The notes under the pieces are model-generated. The model ran no database searches, had not been told where the DNA came from, and worked only from the letters and a program-made list of their open reading frames with translations. This document shows positions 1 to 30,900 of a DNA stretch of 64,000 bases, in pieces (the stretch's first letter is position 1; each line of letters opens with the position of its first letter). Position numbers and translations under genes: made by a program. The DNA comes from Callipepla californica brunnescens (Eukaryota; Chordata; Aves; Galliformes; Odontophoridae), in assembly GCA_023055505.1 (NCBI GenBank), contig JALIRH010000044.1, positions 2,108,001-2,172,000 of the forward strand, in the 5' to 3' direction.

Positions 1-372
1 TTCTATAACAAGGCAAAAGAAAACAAAAAAAAAAGCCTACTAGAAAAATACCTGTCTGAATAGGCTAAATCCTAATAGAATACTTCAGATATGAATCCCT
101 AGTTGTAAATATTATGCTTTTTAAATTTGTTTTTGTAGCAGATGAATGGTAATTCTTGGGTTTTTTTTTTTGTTTGTTTGTTTTTAATGTGTTAGTGTAA
201 CTCAAACTGTTTTAAGTTCCATTATAAGAAGATGCTAAACTGATCTGTAGAAGCTTGTTATGGAAACAAAGAATGGACTCTTTCTTAGAAGGGAAACCAA
301 ATGCTTTTCAACTAAAGTGGACTAACTGAATGCTGCAAATTAATCACATTCTTTCAATGACCTTTCTTATAG
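1..372 (+). other. PLCE1: PLCE1 intron, 3' part
   Basis: AT-rich intronic sequence that ends in a standard acceptor (cttatag) just before the first exon in the window. It has A- and T-rich runs but no coding potential and no recognisable repeat. Its donor lies outside the window. Confidence 0.85.
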
Positions 373-17378
<17,006 letters not shown>

Positions 17379-20300
17379 CCACCACCAGTGCCTCCAGGAC
17401 GGTCTGTGCAGGTATGAGGTGCCGCTGATTCTAATGCTGAGCAGTGTAATACAGAACTTACAGAGTATTTTTTCACTGTTAACACTGGTTAAACCGTAGT
17501 GAGGCGTAAGGGACTGACAGATCCATAAAACCCATAAAAGATGGGTGAGATCTCCAGTTATTTCTTAGGGCATTCTTGCAGTGAACCAGAATGCTGTAGA
17601 GCTTCACTCACCTATTTTTTTTTTTTTAACCCATTTATAAAACAAAAGTGGAATGCTGCATACTGGTGGATTTTATAGAGTGCGTGCTGATCGGATAATT
17701 GCTTCACTGTCACCGTCCTGTTCCAGCCTTCTGCTGCAGGCCTAAGTAAACAAGGTGTCCAGCAGAGCTTTCGTTACCAAACGTTACATTGCACGCATGC
17801 AATAAAATCATTGGGATTGATGATCTCCTTTTGAGCAAAAACAAGTTTATAGCAGCAGTGTCACTCTGTGCGGAATTTTTGCCAGAAATGTTTAAACATT
17901 TTTACTGTCCTTTCTGAAGCTCTTCACTTTCTCCTCGCTTGACTTAAAATAACAAGTGAAACGCACCAGCGTACCGTTTACATAAGGACTCTCATTTACA
18001 CTACGCAGACATCAGCACAGTGCTACTACAGCACGGAGCTGTGCTCTGAGAGGCTTTGGCTCCTTGTAAACGAAGAATAAATCTTTTCAGCATTGGTAAT
18101 CCCATTTCACGTACAGAAATGTAAGGAGACTGCAATTCCTTTTCACTTAGTACGCTATTAAAGCGTTACCTGACACACAGTGTCACAGCACCGCTGAAGC
18201 ACTGTACTAACAAACAGAATTCAGGTAATATCTTCCTTTGCCAAATATTTCAGATACGAACGCACACACTGGATGTCTTCTTCCTAGGTGAATAAGGTGA
18301 CCCTAAATCTTCACAACCAAATTCAAGCGAAACGCAGTAGATTGTGGAAAAATCCCAGTCACATTCCTTCCTCTCCAGCATTTGAGCTTTCATTTATTCT
18401 GCAAACTGGAATTTCCAACACTGAACCCTTCCCAGTGCCCTTGAAGGAATCTGCTGAGCTCTGAACTGGTCGGCAGTTGTTTGGTGTGTGCCTTTAATGC
18501 TTAACCAGGCAGTGCTGCTGGATTAACATCCAGAATCCGGGAATGCTGAATGGAATGGCAGAGATCGGAGAGCTGCCTGTCAGCTGCCACAAGCATCCCC
18601 TGCTCCCCTGTATCTTCACTTCTGCAAAGTCTCGACAGGCAGATGAAGATGTTCTCTTGGACTGTACGTTCTAAACAAACATGTAACCACCTCCTTTTTA
18701 AATGAAAGATTTTAGCTAATTGCCTTAAGGGAAACCAAAGGCAGAGAACCAGAGTGTTCTTTTATGTGTGTTATATTAAAATAATGCACTTTTATGTGAA
18801 GATTCCTGTTGAACACTGTGTTTAGTGACTGTAAAGAGATTTAAATATACTGTAACTTCCTTGGCTTATCAGTTTAACTTTGGTGAATATACACAAATTG
18901 CTCAAGTTATTTATGGTTTATCTGCTTTAACAAAATATTGTACAATAGTTAAACCCACCTAACTGGTAGTGATACTTCAACAAGGAACAACATTATCGTC
19001 TTATGAAGTCTAGTTTTCCAGGCTTGTGTTTAAAGAAAGACTATTTATTATCATGTTCCAAAGTCTGTGTCATTGTGTAATATATTTATCATACACTACT
19101 TTTTAGGAACTGCAGCATTTTCACCTCCCTCTGGGTTTAGAGAAAAAAAAAATGTTTGAGTTTTTCTGCTTGTTTCTTTTCAGCACAAGAAGTCTGACAG
19201 CCCAAACTGACCAAACACAAACAGCGTACTGAAAAACGTAATTAACACTTCAGAATTGTATGGAAAAGTCTACAGTTTTGTTTTTTTTTTAACCCAGAGA
19301 GCATAAACACCTCTTACACCACAACGCTTGACACTCTGTTTACATAGAAACACTGTTTAAAGTCTGATGTTTGCTGAATTCATCTTTTGATATTTAAGAG
19401 ATTACCGCTGTCTCTTTTTTTTCTCCTTCAGAGTTATTAATGTTCTTAGTTAGTTAAAGCAATCGATACCAACTTAGAGGGGAACAAATGAAACAATTGC
19501 TGAGAATACCCATCCCTTCCATTTCCCATATGAAATGTATCTGTGGTGAACAAGTGAACCCGCACAGTTTGGGTTCCCTGGAGTGCCCCCTGTAGCACAC
19601 AGAGTTAGCTGTCCCACTAAAGCAAGAATCTGTACCATAGGGATTGGTTCTCATGGTCACAGATTGCACAGCAACTTCAGTGCTCCAGCAAAAACTGCTG
19701 CTGCTCCTAAGAGTCTGCATCAGGCAGAGGATAGAACAGCACTGCAGCTACAACAACGAGGTGAGACGAAAGGGAAAGGTCTGTTATCTGCAGATGGAAG
19801 ACCTCCCTCCACCAGGAATTACACAATAAGCAAACTCATGCTCTGACAAATAAGCAGGTAGGAGCTACATTCTCCCACCAGGTCCTTTTACCACACACCT
19901 CACTGAGACTCCCGCCTATCCACTGCTAACACGGCACAACGTGCCCCCTGGAGGTCATTCCCAACCTTCCAGAACATTAACCCCAGAACGCGGTCGCACA
20001 TCCCCTCCCTGAGGCTGCGCACCTCCCAGTGCTTACCTTCAGTACTGATACAGAAAAAGTTTTCTGTGCATAATTCGCTGTGGAACACTTCAGAACTGCT
20101 GGGAAATGCGTCAACCTGCTGCACAATTCAACGCGACAGGGTTTTAAATGCTAGCCTTACTCTCTGTTAATTTAACACAGTAGCAGTTTCATATGACTGA
20201 TTTTCTTCTTGCAGTGCTTTGGGGTACTTCTTTTAGAAATAATACTTATTTTCCTGTGGAGTTTATCCTTAACTACCTGACTTTTAAAAGAGTTTTCAGC

Positions 20301-22940
20301 AGTACTGAAAAGAGAATTCTTAACATCCCTCACCCTTCCATCCACACCATCAGCCACTAATGGTTTTCTGTCACACAGACTGACTTCAATTTAAAAAATA
20401 AACAGAGAAATCTTGTGAAATTAGAAGGCAACAGCAGCCATGTCACAAGGTGTAAAGCAGCTCCACCGCTGCCCTGAAGGCTAATGGAACTTAGGAACAG
20501 TAGTTAAGTACTTTGCCTGTTGACACAATAGCTCTTCAGTTGTGAGAAGCTGATTAATGTAAGTATCCTCCTCATCAGTCACAGTCTGAAGCTGCTTTTT
20601 CTGCTGTTCATCACAGTAAAACGGAACAGGAAAATATTTATCATCTAGAATTTTGTCAGGCTAATTATAGTATGTTCCAGTATTTTCATTAATGCACTAA
20701 TATCACAGTCTCAAGTTGCAGAAAAGTTTGGTTAGTGCCAGGTGACAGAGGGAGGGTTTTCCTGCTGGTGAAATGTGGTTCCTTTTTGGTGCAGTTGTTG
20801 GAAAGCAAGAGCATACCCTTCCATTTGTGCTGCTTCCAAATGTCCCACCAATGAACGTGTGCCACCACCTAAAGCACTGAAGAGGTGTGGGTTTTTGTTA
20901 AGTTTTAAGAAATCCGAGTTAATTAAACAGATTTCATGTTATTAATTCTACCAGGAAAATTTATTTTACTTATCCACAGATCATTTGCTCTCTGCAGGGA
21001 TACTTGCCCACGCATTCCTCTGACAGAACAGCTCTGTCCTTCTCTGCACTTTTGGCTGCATATGGACTTCAAATTAGGAAAATACATTCATTTTCACATT
21101 GCAAACTATTTACAGGAAGCAGCTTCCAGGATAAAGTCTGAAAGAAAGGAATGTAAATAAACAACACCTTCCAGAAAAAGCACTCTCTGAGTGGTAGCAG
21201 GCCCCACTCTGATGAGTTTACAGGTAAAATGCTCTGTTGCTTCTTGGCTTTATGGGAGTATTTTACTCAACTTTTCTTTTTAAACCACTGTTATTTTTAT
21301 CCCAATTGATTTTCCTTGCAAAGCACGTGCTGTTTGCATTGCTGGGACTGGATGGGCCAAAACTCAGGCTGTCAGGGATCCTGGGCTCAATGCATTACTG
21401 CTCCATTTTCAGGAACTGGGTCACACTGTGGGGTACTTCCTCTGGGTTGAAGGGTTTCCTGTTTATATCCAAACAGAGAAGCAAAATACTGTACAATTTT
21501 TATAGCATAGTTACAATTTTTAAATCCTAACCACCTGTTTTTATTGATACTATAGAGTTGTACTTGATGAAGGCTCTCAATAGCCATTTTTCAAAATGGT
21601 CTGCTTCCAGAAATCATACGCTTCTAGGAACTAATTAAAGACTTTAACCAGTAATTTATGGGATGGTGTTCCTGAAATCCTTAGGAACACATATATCAGT
21701 AGTTTGTCTTCAAAAAAAAAAAAAAAGGACATGCCTGTAGCTTTCCATTTCAGTGCAAGGTTGAGTCTGCAGCTTCTGCAACAGCACTCTCCCTTCTGCT
21801 CTTTGTTCTTTCCTCACTGGCTGTTACCACACTGCTACAAAACACAGTTTACTTTTAGGGTATCCCACTAAATGTATCAGTGGTGGAGTTTTTTCATGAT
21901 GTCATAAATACTTTGTAACTGCAATATTGATAGACAGTTGGCAGGGTTAGCAAATGAAACACAAAAATAACAGCGAGTAGATTTTGCTTCAATACGTGTA
22001 TAGACTGTTTCAGAATGACTGACTTCTTAGTTGCACACTCATCTTCCTCTGCCTCCTAATCCATGTCATGGTATCCTGACAGTGCAGCGTCACTACGTGC
22101 CAGTCATGAGATTGTTTGAAGCTCTGTAAAATGAACAATGCTAAGAGCAGCTTTCCACCCCTAGGCTACTTCCTCTCTGCTGACTTGAAGAATAAACTTG
22201 TATTTGTATATGTTGTACAAAATAAACGGTTTAAGATGTTGCCTCTTTCCTTTTGACTTCCTGAACTGACAGAGGCTGATGGCACCCTTGGAACTGTTTG
22301 CTTGGGATTGTTCTGCCCTAGGGAGCAGAATTCTGATTACAGCCATTACCATTCCTACGTTCTTTAACATATTTTACCTACGGTTCTAAAGCGAGTACAC
22401 AGCTGCAAATGGATTCTGAAACAAACAGGCAATAGCTAATATTTGGTGAATGTAGAGAAAAATCTAGATTTAAAATCCTTACCTTGAATTTATGCTGTAT
22501 TCTTCACAGTGAGGGTTTATTGAAGGCTTTGTTGTACAGCTGTCAATTACGAGGACAGTTGAGAAATGGAACTCAGTAATCTTAATTTGCTAATGAATAC
22601 TACAGTCATTGTAAGAAAACAAACACAGAGAAATCATCTCAAAACACGATAAACAGTTTGGAGACATCAGAAGAAAAACTGAAAAACATGCACAGTAATA
22701 CACATTCCAAATCTGGAGGTATCCTGAATATCAAAGAACTCAATACTATATTAGTAGTTCCAAAATATTTATTCATTTAGCAACATAACCCATGATGTGC
22801 TATTACAAAAAATTAGAAGTTATACAAACAAAAATCCTACAATGCACAGTTTCAGGCGATTTTAAAATGACCCTGCTTTGTGCCTTTCTGCACTACTCAT
22901 GTGACTGTACATTGTAGATCCCGAGCCCTGAGAACACGGG
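17379..22940. other. PLCE1 3' UTR and convergent PLCE1-NOC3L gap
   Basis: No coding exon is recognised between the PLCE1 stop (plus) and the probable NOC3L poly(A) site (minus). Plus-strand AATAAA hexamers occur at 17801, 18076, 20397, 21156, 22191 and 22220. The AT-rich stretch to about 19100, with T-rich runs, looks like 3' UTR, but the true end cannot be fixed by eye. No CR1 copy, tRNA or other RNA gene is seen. An A15 run lies at about 21712-21726. Confidence 0.6.
17801..17806 (+). terminator. PLCE1: Candidate PLCE1 polyadenylation signal
   Basis: First AATAAA downstream of the PLCE1 stop codon, 423 nt after it. A second hexamer lies at 18076-18081. Either, both or a later one may be used. 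Confidence 0.4.
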
Positions 22941-22957
22941 CTAGTGAAATGCTTCTC

Positions 22958-22963
22958 TTTATT
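22958..22963 (-). terminator. NOC3L: Candidate NOC3L polyadenylation signal
   Basis: TTTATT on the plus strand reads AATAAA on the minus strand, about 100 nt downstream of the NOC3L stop codon. This would give a short 3' UTR. Alternatives further on are at 22768-22773 and 22516-22521. Confidence 0.5.
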
Positions 22964-23061
22964 GAGTGCTTCTATATTCAAACAAAAGCCTACTTGCATT
23001 CTTGCAGCGATGAGTGGGAACTTCTTCCAGGAAGCCATCTGAACACGACTGGTAGATCCAT

Positions 23062-24925
23062 TTACAACAAGGACGACTCCCGTAGGTGCTTAGCAAAATC
23101 CAACGTTTTGTGACTAACAGTCTTACTCGTGTGTTGTTGAAGCTGTTCAGTCAGCTCATTTAGAAATGAATCCACATGTGAGAACGTGTCCTGACAATAA
23201 CAGAATATAAGTTGTATTAATAAACAAGTCCAGTGTCTTTAATTAGCAGTCCTGTTTCTCTCCCATGCCCCTGGCCATCTCCTAGACCTGACCTACAGAA
23301 CTGTCAGTTCACTGAGACCCAGCTGCCAACTTTCACATGGCAGTCACGTGTTCAGCATGCCTTCATGCCTTCAGATGACCATGGTTTTGGTGAGGATTTT
23401 TTCTGCATTTGCTTTTAACAGTTCTCTAGAACAATACCTATTATATTCAGCCACAGCTTCCAGTCCTGAAGGAGCTTACACACTGCTTCCTGTTCAAGAC
23501 ACACTCACTTAAAAAAATAAGCTAAGCATCTCAGACCCAAAGGCTGGTGAAGGAAATAATGCAAGCAGTGGAGATTGAGAATCTGAGAAAGGAATGCCCT
23601 GACACTGCCTTGCGAGATTCCTTCTGGCTGGAGTCAACATGGAGGTCTCCACTCCTCCCCAGTGATGAAGGAAGGTCAGATAAGAAAGGTCACCCATGTG
23701 ATCTGTAGCTCTGTTAAAGTTTTAACACTCATGTAGCTAAGTGCTTCATGCACTCAAAGACAAATGAGATCCTCTCTTTAGTGGAGCACAGGAAAAAGAA
23801 AATTCCAGCTCAGAGCTTCTGTCAGCAGGGAGAGGTGCTGGCAGACACTAGCAGCGTGACACACACACGAACGTGCAGGACAGAGTAAAACTCTGTTAAA
23901 CGACTCAAACAGCAACACAGTAAGCAATGCTGAACCTCATTTCCCTGGTATTGCCATTACAACCACATAAGACAGCTTGTACTCTTATTTTCTGCCTCCT
24001 TTACACATTCCCTTATTCGAGCACTATACAGTCTCTCTCCTCTCTGCTGTTCGTCTGCTAATGACCCAGCAGGACAGAAACATCAGGCAGTCATTATATA
24101 AGGACAGACTAGCTAAGTAGAAGCTCAGTAGTTAGTTAAGTACTAGCTTTGGAGAAGTTGCTTCTCTAAAATGGAAGAAAGGGCTTTAACAGAGTTAAAA
24201 ATTTTAACTGAGTTAAAAATTGGAGACACTGCCAAGGTTAATAAAGTTCTCATTAAGAAGAAAGAGAACTAGTTACCACTATTGAAAGGATGCAGCATTC
24301 ACTGCACGTTTAACAGAGGTTGGCATCTGGAACACATCTAGTGCTCAAGAGCTAAAAAGCGTTCACCCCTTTCTCCTCTTCATACATCAGCTCTTTGCTC
24401 TAATTTACACTTCAGAGCTGTAAACAGACACGTATAGGGATCAGTGTTCTACATACTGAACCAAAGGCTCTGGGATTCTGGCTGGCCTGCCAACTACCAA
24501 CACTAGGAAAGACAGCTGGCTTTTTATTACTGCTTTTTAAACAAACATTACTTATAATTACAGAAAAGGATAAGAGATCTGCACTGAAAGACTGCAAAGA
24601 GCAAAAGTTGAGTAAAACAAATACCACATCCACTTTGCTACGTTCACTGACGCTATGGGAGAGGAACTATTCATACAGCTTTTCTTCTGCTAAAAGGCAG
24701 TGCCACCTTATCCCAGTTAAAAAACATTTGACTGAGAAATGACACAAACCAGAAAGCCAAACTGAGAGTGACAATGTCTGCACATGGCAAATAAAGCTTA
24801 AATTGGTACATCCCATGGTCAAAAAACAACGTGGAGTTACCTTTCGCCTGGGTGTTACTGATGGAACGGGAGGATTGAAGGTCATTCCTCTCATACTGTA
24901 TGCCTCAAAAAGTTCTGAAGCAGGC
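23062..24925 (-). CDS. NOC3L: NOC3L exons 20-21, C-terminal tail
   Basis: Exon 20 (24841-24925) encodes [20 protein letters not shown] 1.65 kb intron without recognisable features separates it from exon 21 (23062-23190), which encodes [17 protein letters not shown] and ends [12 protein letters not shown] (TAA). Exon 21 diverges in sequence from the human end but keeps the FLNE core, length, phase and splice position. It is easily missed because of its distance and low similarity. Confidence 0.9.
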
Positions 24926-27900
24926 CTGCAGCAAAACCACATTTAGTTTTTATGGATAGAAATTAAGAGAATGGGGTAAGATCATCACATGAAAAACAAT
25001 GGTTAATACACTGCAAACAGCAGTTGGGAGTCTGTGACCAGTTCCTGCAGTGCCTGAAGGACACTGCGTTTCCACAAGGTCTGCACCAGGATCCGTGGTT
25101 TTCAACACACTCAAAGATCTGCAGAAGATGGTGAATAACCAAATCGTCTGTGCTACTCAGAATGAACTGTTCCCTGAGAATTGCAGGTAGGATGTAGGAC
25201 ATTGCCAGTGAAATGGGAAATGGAATTCAGAGTGGAAAGAAAGAACTAGAGAAAAACAATCTAAGCTCAAACATGCTCTGAGCACTATCCCTAAATGCCC
25301 AGATCTCCTTACTACAGATGCTGTCATGGGACTGCGACCTCAGCACTCTATGGGGTTGGAAGGAGACAGAGAACAGAAGAGAAAGTGCTGTTACATTAGT
25401 GTGCAATTCACAGATCACCCCCATCTCAAATACCGCATCTGCCTCCAGTCTCCTCATCCTGAAATACTTGAACTGAGTTCAGGAGCAGGAAACAAAGATG
25501 AAGAAACATATACAACAGCTCCTGTCAGGACAAGATCTCATCAACCAAGAGAAGAGATAGCAGGCAGGACAAAAATAAGGACACGTACAAAGTCACACAA
25601 AACACAGAAAGTGGCTGTTGGAACAGAGTGTTCATCTCTCAGAGCAAGAACCAAGGACCATTAAATGATGCATGCTTGTAGTAGGTTCAAAACAAAAAGT
25701 GGCTCCTAACTAATTAACTGTGGACTCACAGAACACATATCAAGCAGTGCAGTATTTTCAAAATGTATACTTTGGTTCAAGGGATGTGGAACACTTTGAA
25801 GCAAAAAAAAAAGAAACCAAATCAGAGGCTAGGAGGTGGCTCAGGCCTTAGAAGCTTGCCCCTTTTTTCACTCTTCCTGATGCACCTCTTTCCAGCCACT
25901 GCTGAAGACAGAGCAGTGAATTAGGCAGATCCTTAGTGTGCCTTACACTGCTGCTTGGTTTCCAGCTTATGCTGGAGAGCTACAGTTCAATGATCACAAA
26001 CCACAGTCAGAAAAAAGCAACCAACTTCCTGCAGCAGCAGCAGAACAAAGGAAGTGAGTTCTGAAGAACAGAACTTTTTAAATGTTACGGGTAATTATTT
26101 TCATGCATTCCTTCAATACAGTATGAACAACTGCTATTTTGCTAGTACACTACTTTTAAAAATAGAACCCTTTGATAGCTCACGTTTGGCTCAAATCAAG
26201 TGCAAGAGCTCCTGATCCTTCAGCTGGAGCTCCAACAGCAAGGTGAGCTGCAAATTTCTGCACTGTTGGATGATAGTGTCTCTGAAAGAAAGGAAGGAAG
26301 AAGGCAGGTGAGTGAGGGATAATGGTAATGTGTTTACCCATGGGTTCTCCCATTTATTTTGATACCAGTAAGATGTGATTCTGATTTAGACAGAAAAAAT
26401 GAGCGCTGCCATTATCAGTTTCTAAGGTTAAGTGAATGAGAGCACCTAGTCATACATTTATTCACTAGGAGCTGTTATGCTGAGAGCAACATTCTTTATA
26501 GTTAGGTTAACTACTTCTCCCAAGAGAAAGGGCAGAGACAATCCTCTGCAAGCCCCAAACCATAAACACTGCCTGGAATGACTGACTGAGGTTTAAGTTG
26601 CTCCCCGCAGAAGGGCGAGACCATCTGGGATCTTAACAGCTTGAAAGAGCTTCAAAAGGAGGCTTATCAGGCAGCCTGCAGTAAGACTCAGTGTGCTACT
26701 GTCGTAAGTGGTATGTATCACCCTCTTTGGAGCTTGTTCCTTTCCTACACCGCTGTGCAAGGTACAGGCTCAGCTCACGTGGGCCAAATCTGACTGATAA
26801 ACCCGAAGAACTCCACTCTGTATTTGGTAGCAGGTATTTACTGCTCACCTTCCTGAATTATTCAGCTACTCACTAACCTGCAGCAAATGCAGCTCCCATA
26901 GAGCTGTGTTCTGGGCACTGCAGTGCTCTGGTTCATCTAGTTCCGGGAGATAAACTCCACTGCCTTGAGATTCATTGTCTAGTAAGAGATCCATCTTTGG
27001 GAACGTCTGCAAGGCAAAGAAAAAGACCGAGTTGCTTATACTATACATCCAACTACAGCACAGTTAACTGAAGTCCAAGATTCAGTTCATGATATTCAGC
27101 CTCAGATGCACCTAACAATACTCCGTCTTCATCACTCTTGCTTAAAATAATTCTAAATCTTTTGCATAATATCAATTTGACAAAAACTTAATAACCTTTA
27201 ACCAGTAAGCTAAAAAAATCCAACTAGTAAAACTTACTTGCATTAATATTCTGTTTGTTGCCAAGATCCCAATGCTGGAGTTTGGAAGAACATGAAGAGC
27301 AAGAGTGGAAAGTCTCTTCATGAAAGCAAGAGCTCGCTGCTGGGAAACTTGCTTTCTCCGCTTGGCAAGCATGACATCCAGGCACTGGAGCACAATCCCT
27401 ATGTCTTTGTTGGTACCACCTCAAAAGCACAGATTCATACAAAGAGTAAATAATCACAACCAGGAACATAAAACTAAACATTCTGCTACTGACTGTGTGC
27501 TGGAGCCTGAGAAACAGCATGAAAACCCAAAAGATTCAAACACAGCATTACAGTGACCCGGGCATAACCATTCACCCCTTTTTGTTAAAGACCATCCAAA
27601 CGGAACAAATGCATTGCTGCTTCTGTGCTAAGGAAATATTCCAACAAACGTTCTAAACATTAGGATGTGTTTTAGCTCTATGGGGGCTCATCTTTTAAAT
27701 TGCTAAAAATAACTATTTGCTAACACTGTATTAGAGCTGTGATATCAAACAAGCAGAACAGACATTATCCAGTTAGGTACTGAAAATAAGAAGGTGGCCT
27801 TACCAGCATGAAGGCTGAACAGTGTCTTGTAAAGATGTGTGTAAAACTTCATCGGATCAATATTAAGAACATCACCTGTACATTAATGGAGTAGATTTGT

Positions 27901-30900
27901 TAATTCATTATGATAATAAAGCAATACTACATGTAAGGTGTTTGTTGTTGCTTTAAAAAAGATTTCTCACCTTGTCCAGAGAGTATTTGAAAAGCACTGA
28001 GGATGCAGTGAAGGCTCTCCCGATAGCTTAAGTCCTGTAAGTACAAAACTGATTTGAGTGGCCAAAAGTTAATTTTAAGAAAATTCTACAACTAAGGTCT
28101 ACTTACATCAGAAGCGATGAGAGAATGAAGAACAGTCAACAGGTCATCAAAGAATTCCACATTTATGAGGTGGGCAAACCTTGAATCAAAGAGATTTTTA
28201 ACCTATAATCGTCCCCTGCAAATTCAGCTCACAGCACTGACTTCACAAAACCCACACCTTAAAGCAGTGCTACATCAAACGCTAAGCATCTTACACAGAT
28301 AATTCAGCCCCCAGCTGATAATTCTCAGCTTCCCTACAGCACTAGAGACATGCTCAGGTTCTTCAGGAAGCAAAGTTACACAGTCACATCACACCTGCTG
28401 GGCATGCATCGTATCAGTGCTGATGTGGCAATTTCACATTACACTGAAATGTTTGTAGAATTAGTGAAGAACCTTCAAAGCATTTGTCAGTCTTCTCTCA
28501 CTGCTTACAGGAGTCACACAGCCCTTTGGCAATGCCCTTTCTGATACACACAGAAGGTGCATTGTGTTCTTACTTTGCGAGGCCCTCCAGCACAGCCGGC
28601 AAAAGCGGAGACTTCCGAGCTCTCTTCAAGATTCTGAAGTACGTTAAAAATACAATATTCAGGGTCTCCGTGTGCTGATGGGAAGAAAACGAAGTAAAAT
28701 ATGTAAGCACAGGAAGCAGGCATATCTTATTCACTTAGAACTCCATTAAAAACTTGCCCAGTACTGGTACTGTAATAATACAATGTTGTATCATAGCATT
28801 ATATTACATTAATATATTTTTAAAGTGCCAACATCCGTGACAGCACACTGGAGCTGGGCAGCAAAACCTACTGGTGAGGTAAAAGACAAGACAGGATCTT
28901 CAGCAAAGGGTGGAGCACAATGTCTTCCTTGCCTCCCTCTAAAAAGATCAATGCAGCAGAAAAAGCCTCACTGCTAGCCCAGCTGTCACACCTCCTCTCT
29001 GCCCAAGCTTGACTTAGGCTGTCCAAATCAGTCCTGGCACTGCCATTCCTGCTCTTCTTATGCTGAAAAGCTCAAGTCCTGCTCTCCTGCTCCCTTACTC
29101 TGTTCCTTTACACTCTCTGAGCTGAACAGCCTCTCTTCCCCTCAGTTCAAGGCAGCCACAGTCCTCCCTTGCCTAAAAGCCACTCTGTGAAATTGGGAAA
29201 AGACATTACTGAGTGCTGTCTGCAACAAGGACAGGGCACCTGGAGGAGATACACCAGTGGGTACAAATACCTCTCTGTGCAGACAACAGAAGGAAATAAG
29301 AATATCTAAGCTGGCTTTCCTGCGTACCATGAGGGCTCTGCTTACAACAGAGACCTCTGGCACAGGCAAATGTTTGTCTGCTGCTGACAATATGTAGAGG
29401 TGTGAAATGGTGACAGTTTGGGTTAGCGGGGACACTCTGGTTACAAAAGGATCAGGAGCTGCTACCTGGCAAAAATGGGAACATCATTCCTAAATCACTT
29501 ACCAGCTTCAGTTTTTTTTCTTTACTTTCCGAAGCTTCTGCTTCCAGGAGCTCTCTTTCTAGCTTCTCTTCTGCTTTCTTCCACTGAAAACATACAGTTG
29601 ATTTTAAGTAAACAGACATTGCAGCAGAGCAAATATTTCCAACCAGCCTGGATACCCACGTTTCAAAGACACCCAGTGAACAAACCTTCCAAATGAACGA
29701 TTCATGCTTGGTGAGTTGCTTAAGTCATCCTGTGATGCTACAGGGCAACCAGAGTAGGTATATTCCTTCTCAATAGAAACAACTGATCGAAGATATTATC
29801 AACACCCAGAAGGCACAAGTCATTACCTTTCTTTGCATTCTTGAAAGATTTTTTCTTTTCTCTTTGAAAGTCATGAACTTTTTCTTTGGTGCAATGTCTT
29901 CAGAATCTTTTTTCAGTTCTACTTCCTTAATTCTTAAGTGAAGAAAAACTTTCAATACCTATGGGAAAATAAATGAATAAAATGAAAGGTGATCAACAGA
30001 AGAAGAATGGACAGGCTATGAAATTCTGAATTCCACACTAGTTAGTGAGCTTTGCTGCTCACAGATTCTTATGTTTAGTCTCCTCGTGTTCCTTCTCATC
30101 TGTATCATTTATCTCTGCTCACAGTTCCTTCCTCAGCAATGTTAATTTTTATCCATCTCTCCACTTGACTCTCTCACTTCAAGTCTTCCAGCCTGACATA
30201 ACCTGTATCTCTGTAGATGTTAGCTCTTCTGCTGTCAGTTTCTTCCCCCCACCCTTCTCTCTCTTTCTAACTTTCTCACTCAGCCCACCTCTCTTCTTCC
30301 TGTGTGTTCTGACAGTGATGAAATCCTGCTTGTCTATAGTCAGCAGTGCACTCACTTCAGCTTCCAGATTTTTTTAAACTGTCAGAAGATAAAAATTGTG
30401 AAATACAAGAGAAAGACTCTTACCTCAGGTCTGACGTTATAATTTCTGCCCTTCACAAGGCCAGAAATGACCTTAACTACACCAAGTGAAGCAAAGCCCA
30501 ACTTGTCTTGCTTAAAGAGCTTCTTAATTGCTTCACAGGACAGTTCAGAGATCTGAAAGGTGAATTCAAACACATTTTTCCACGATAACAGCTAATTGAT
30601 AACACTGATGGTATTTACTAATCAGAAAGCAATCACAGCTTGTAAAACAGTGAAAATATAAGGAAAAGATACTGGAAAAAAAGTTCAGAAATTATTTTTC
30701 ATGCAAAACAAGAACTGTTCCCAGTCAGAAAACCACATACCGTTTTTGATGTATCATTCATGAGAGGAACAATGAGAACAATAATGTTATTGTGGAAGTT
30801 GAAGTGTGGTAGGGCCACAAGCAGCTCGCACAGACACCTCACTGCAACCTCTGCTAGGCCTTTATATGCCTTTAGTGAGACAACATTGCTTTTCTTCAAC

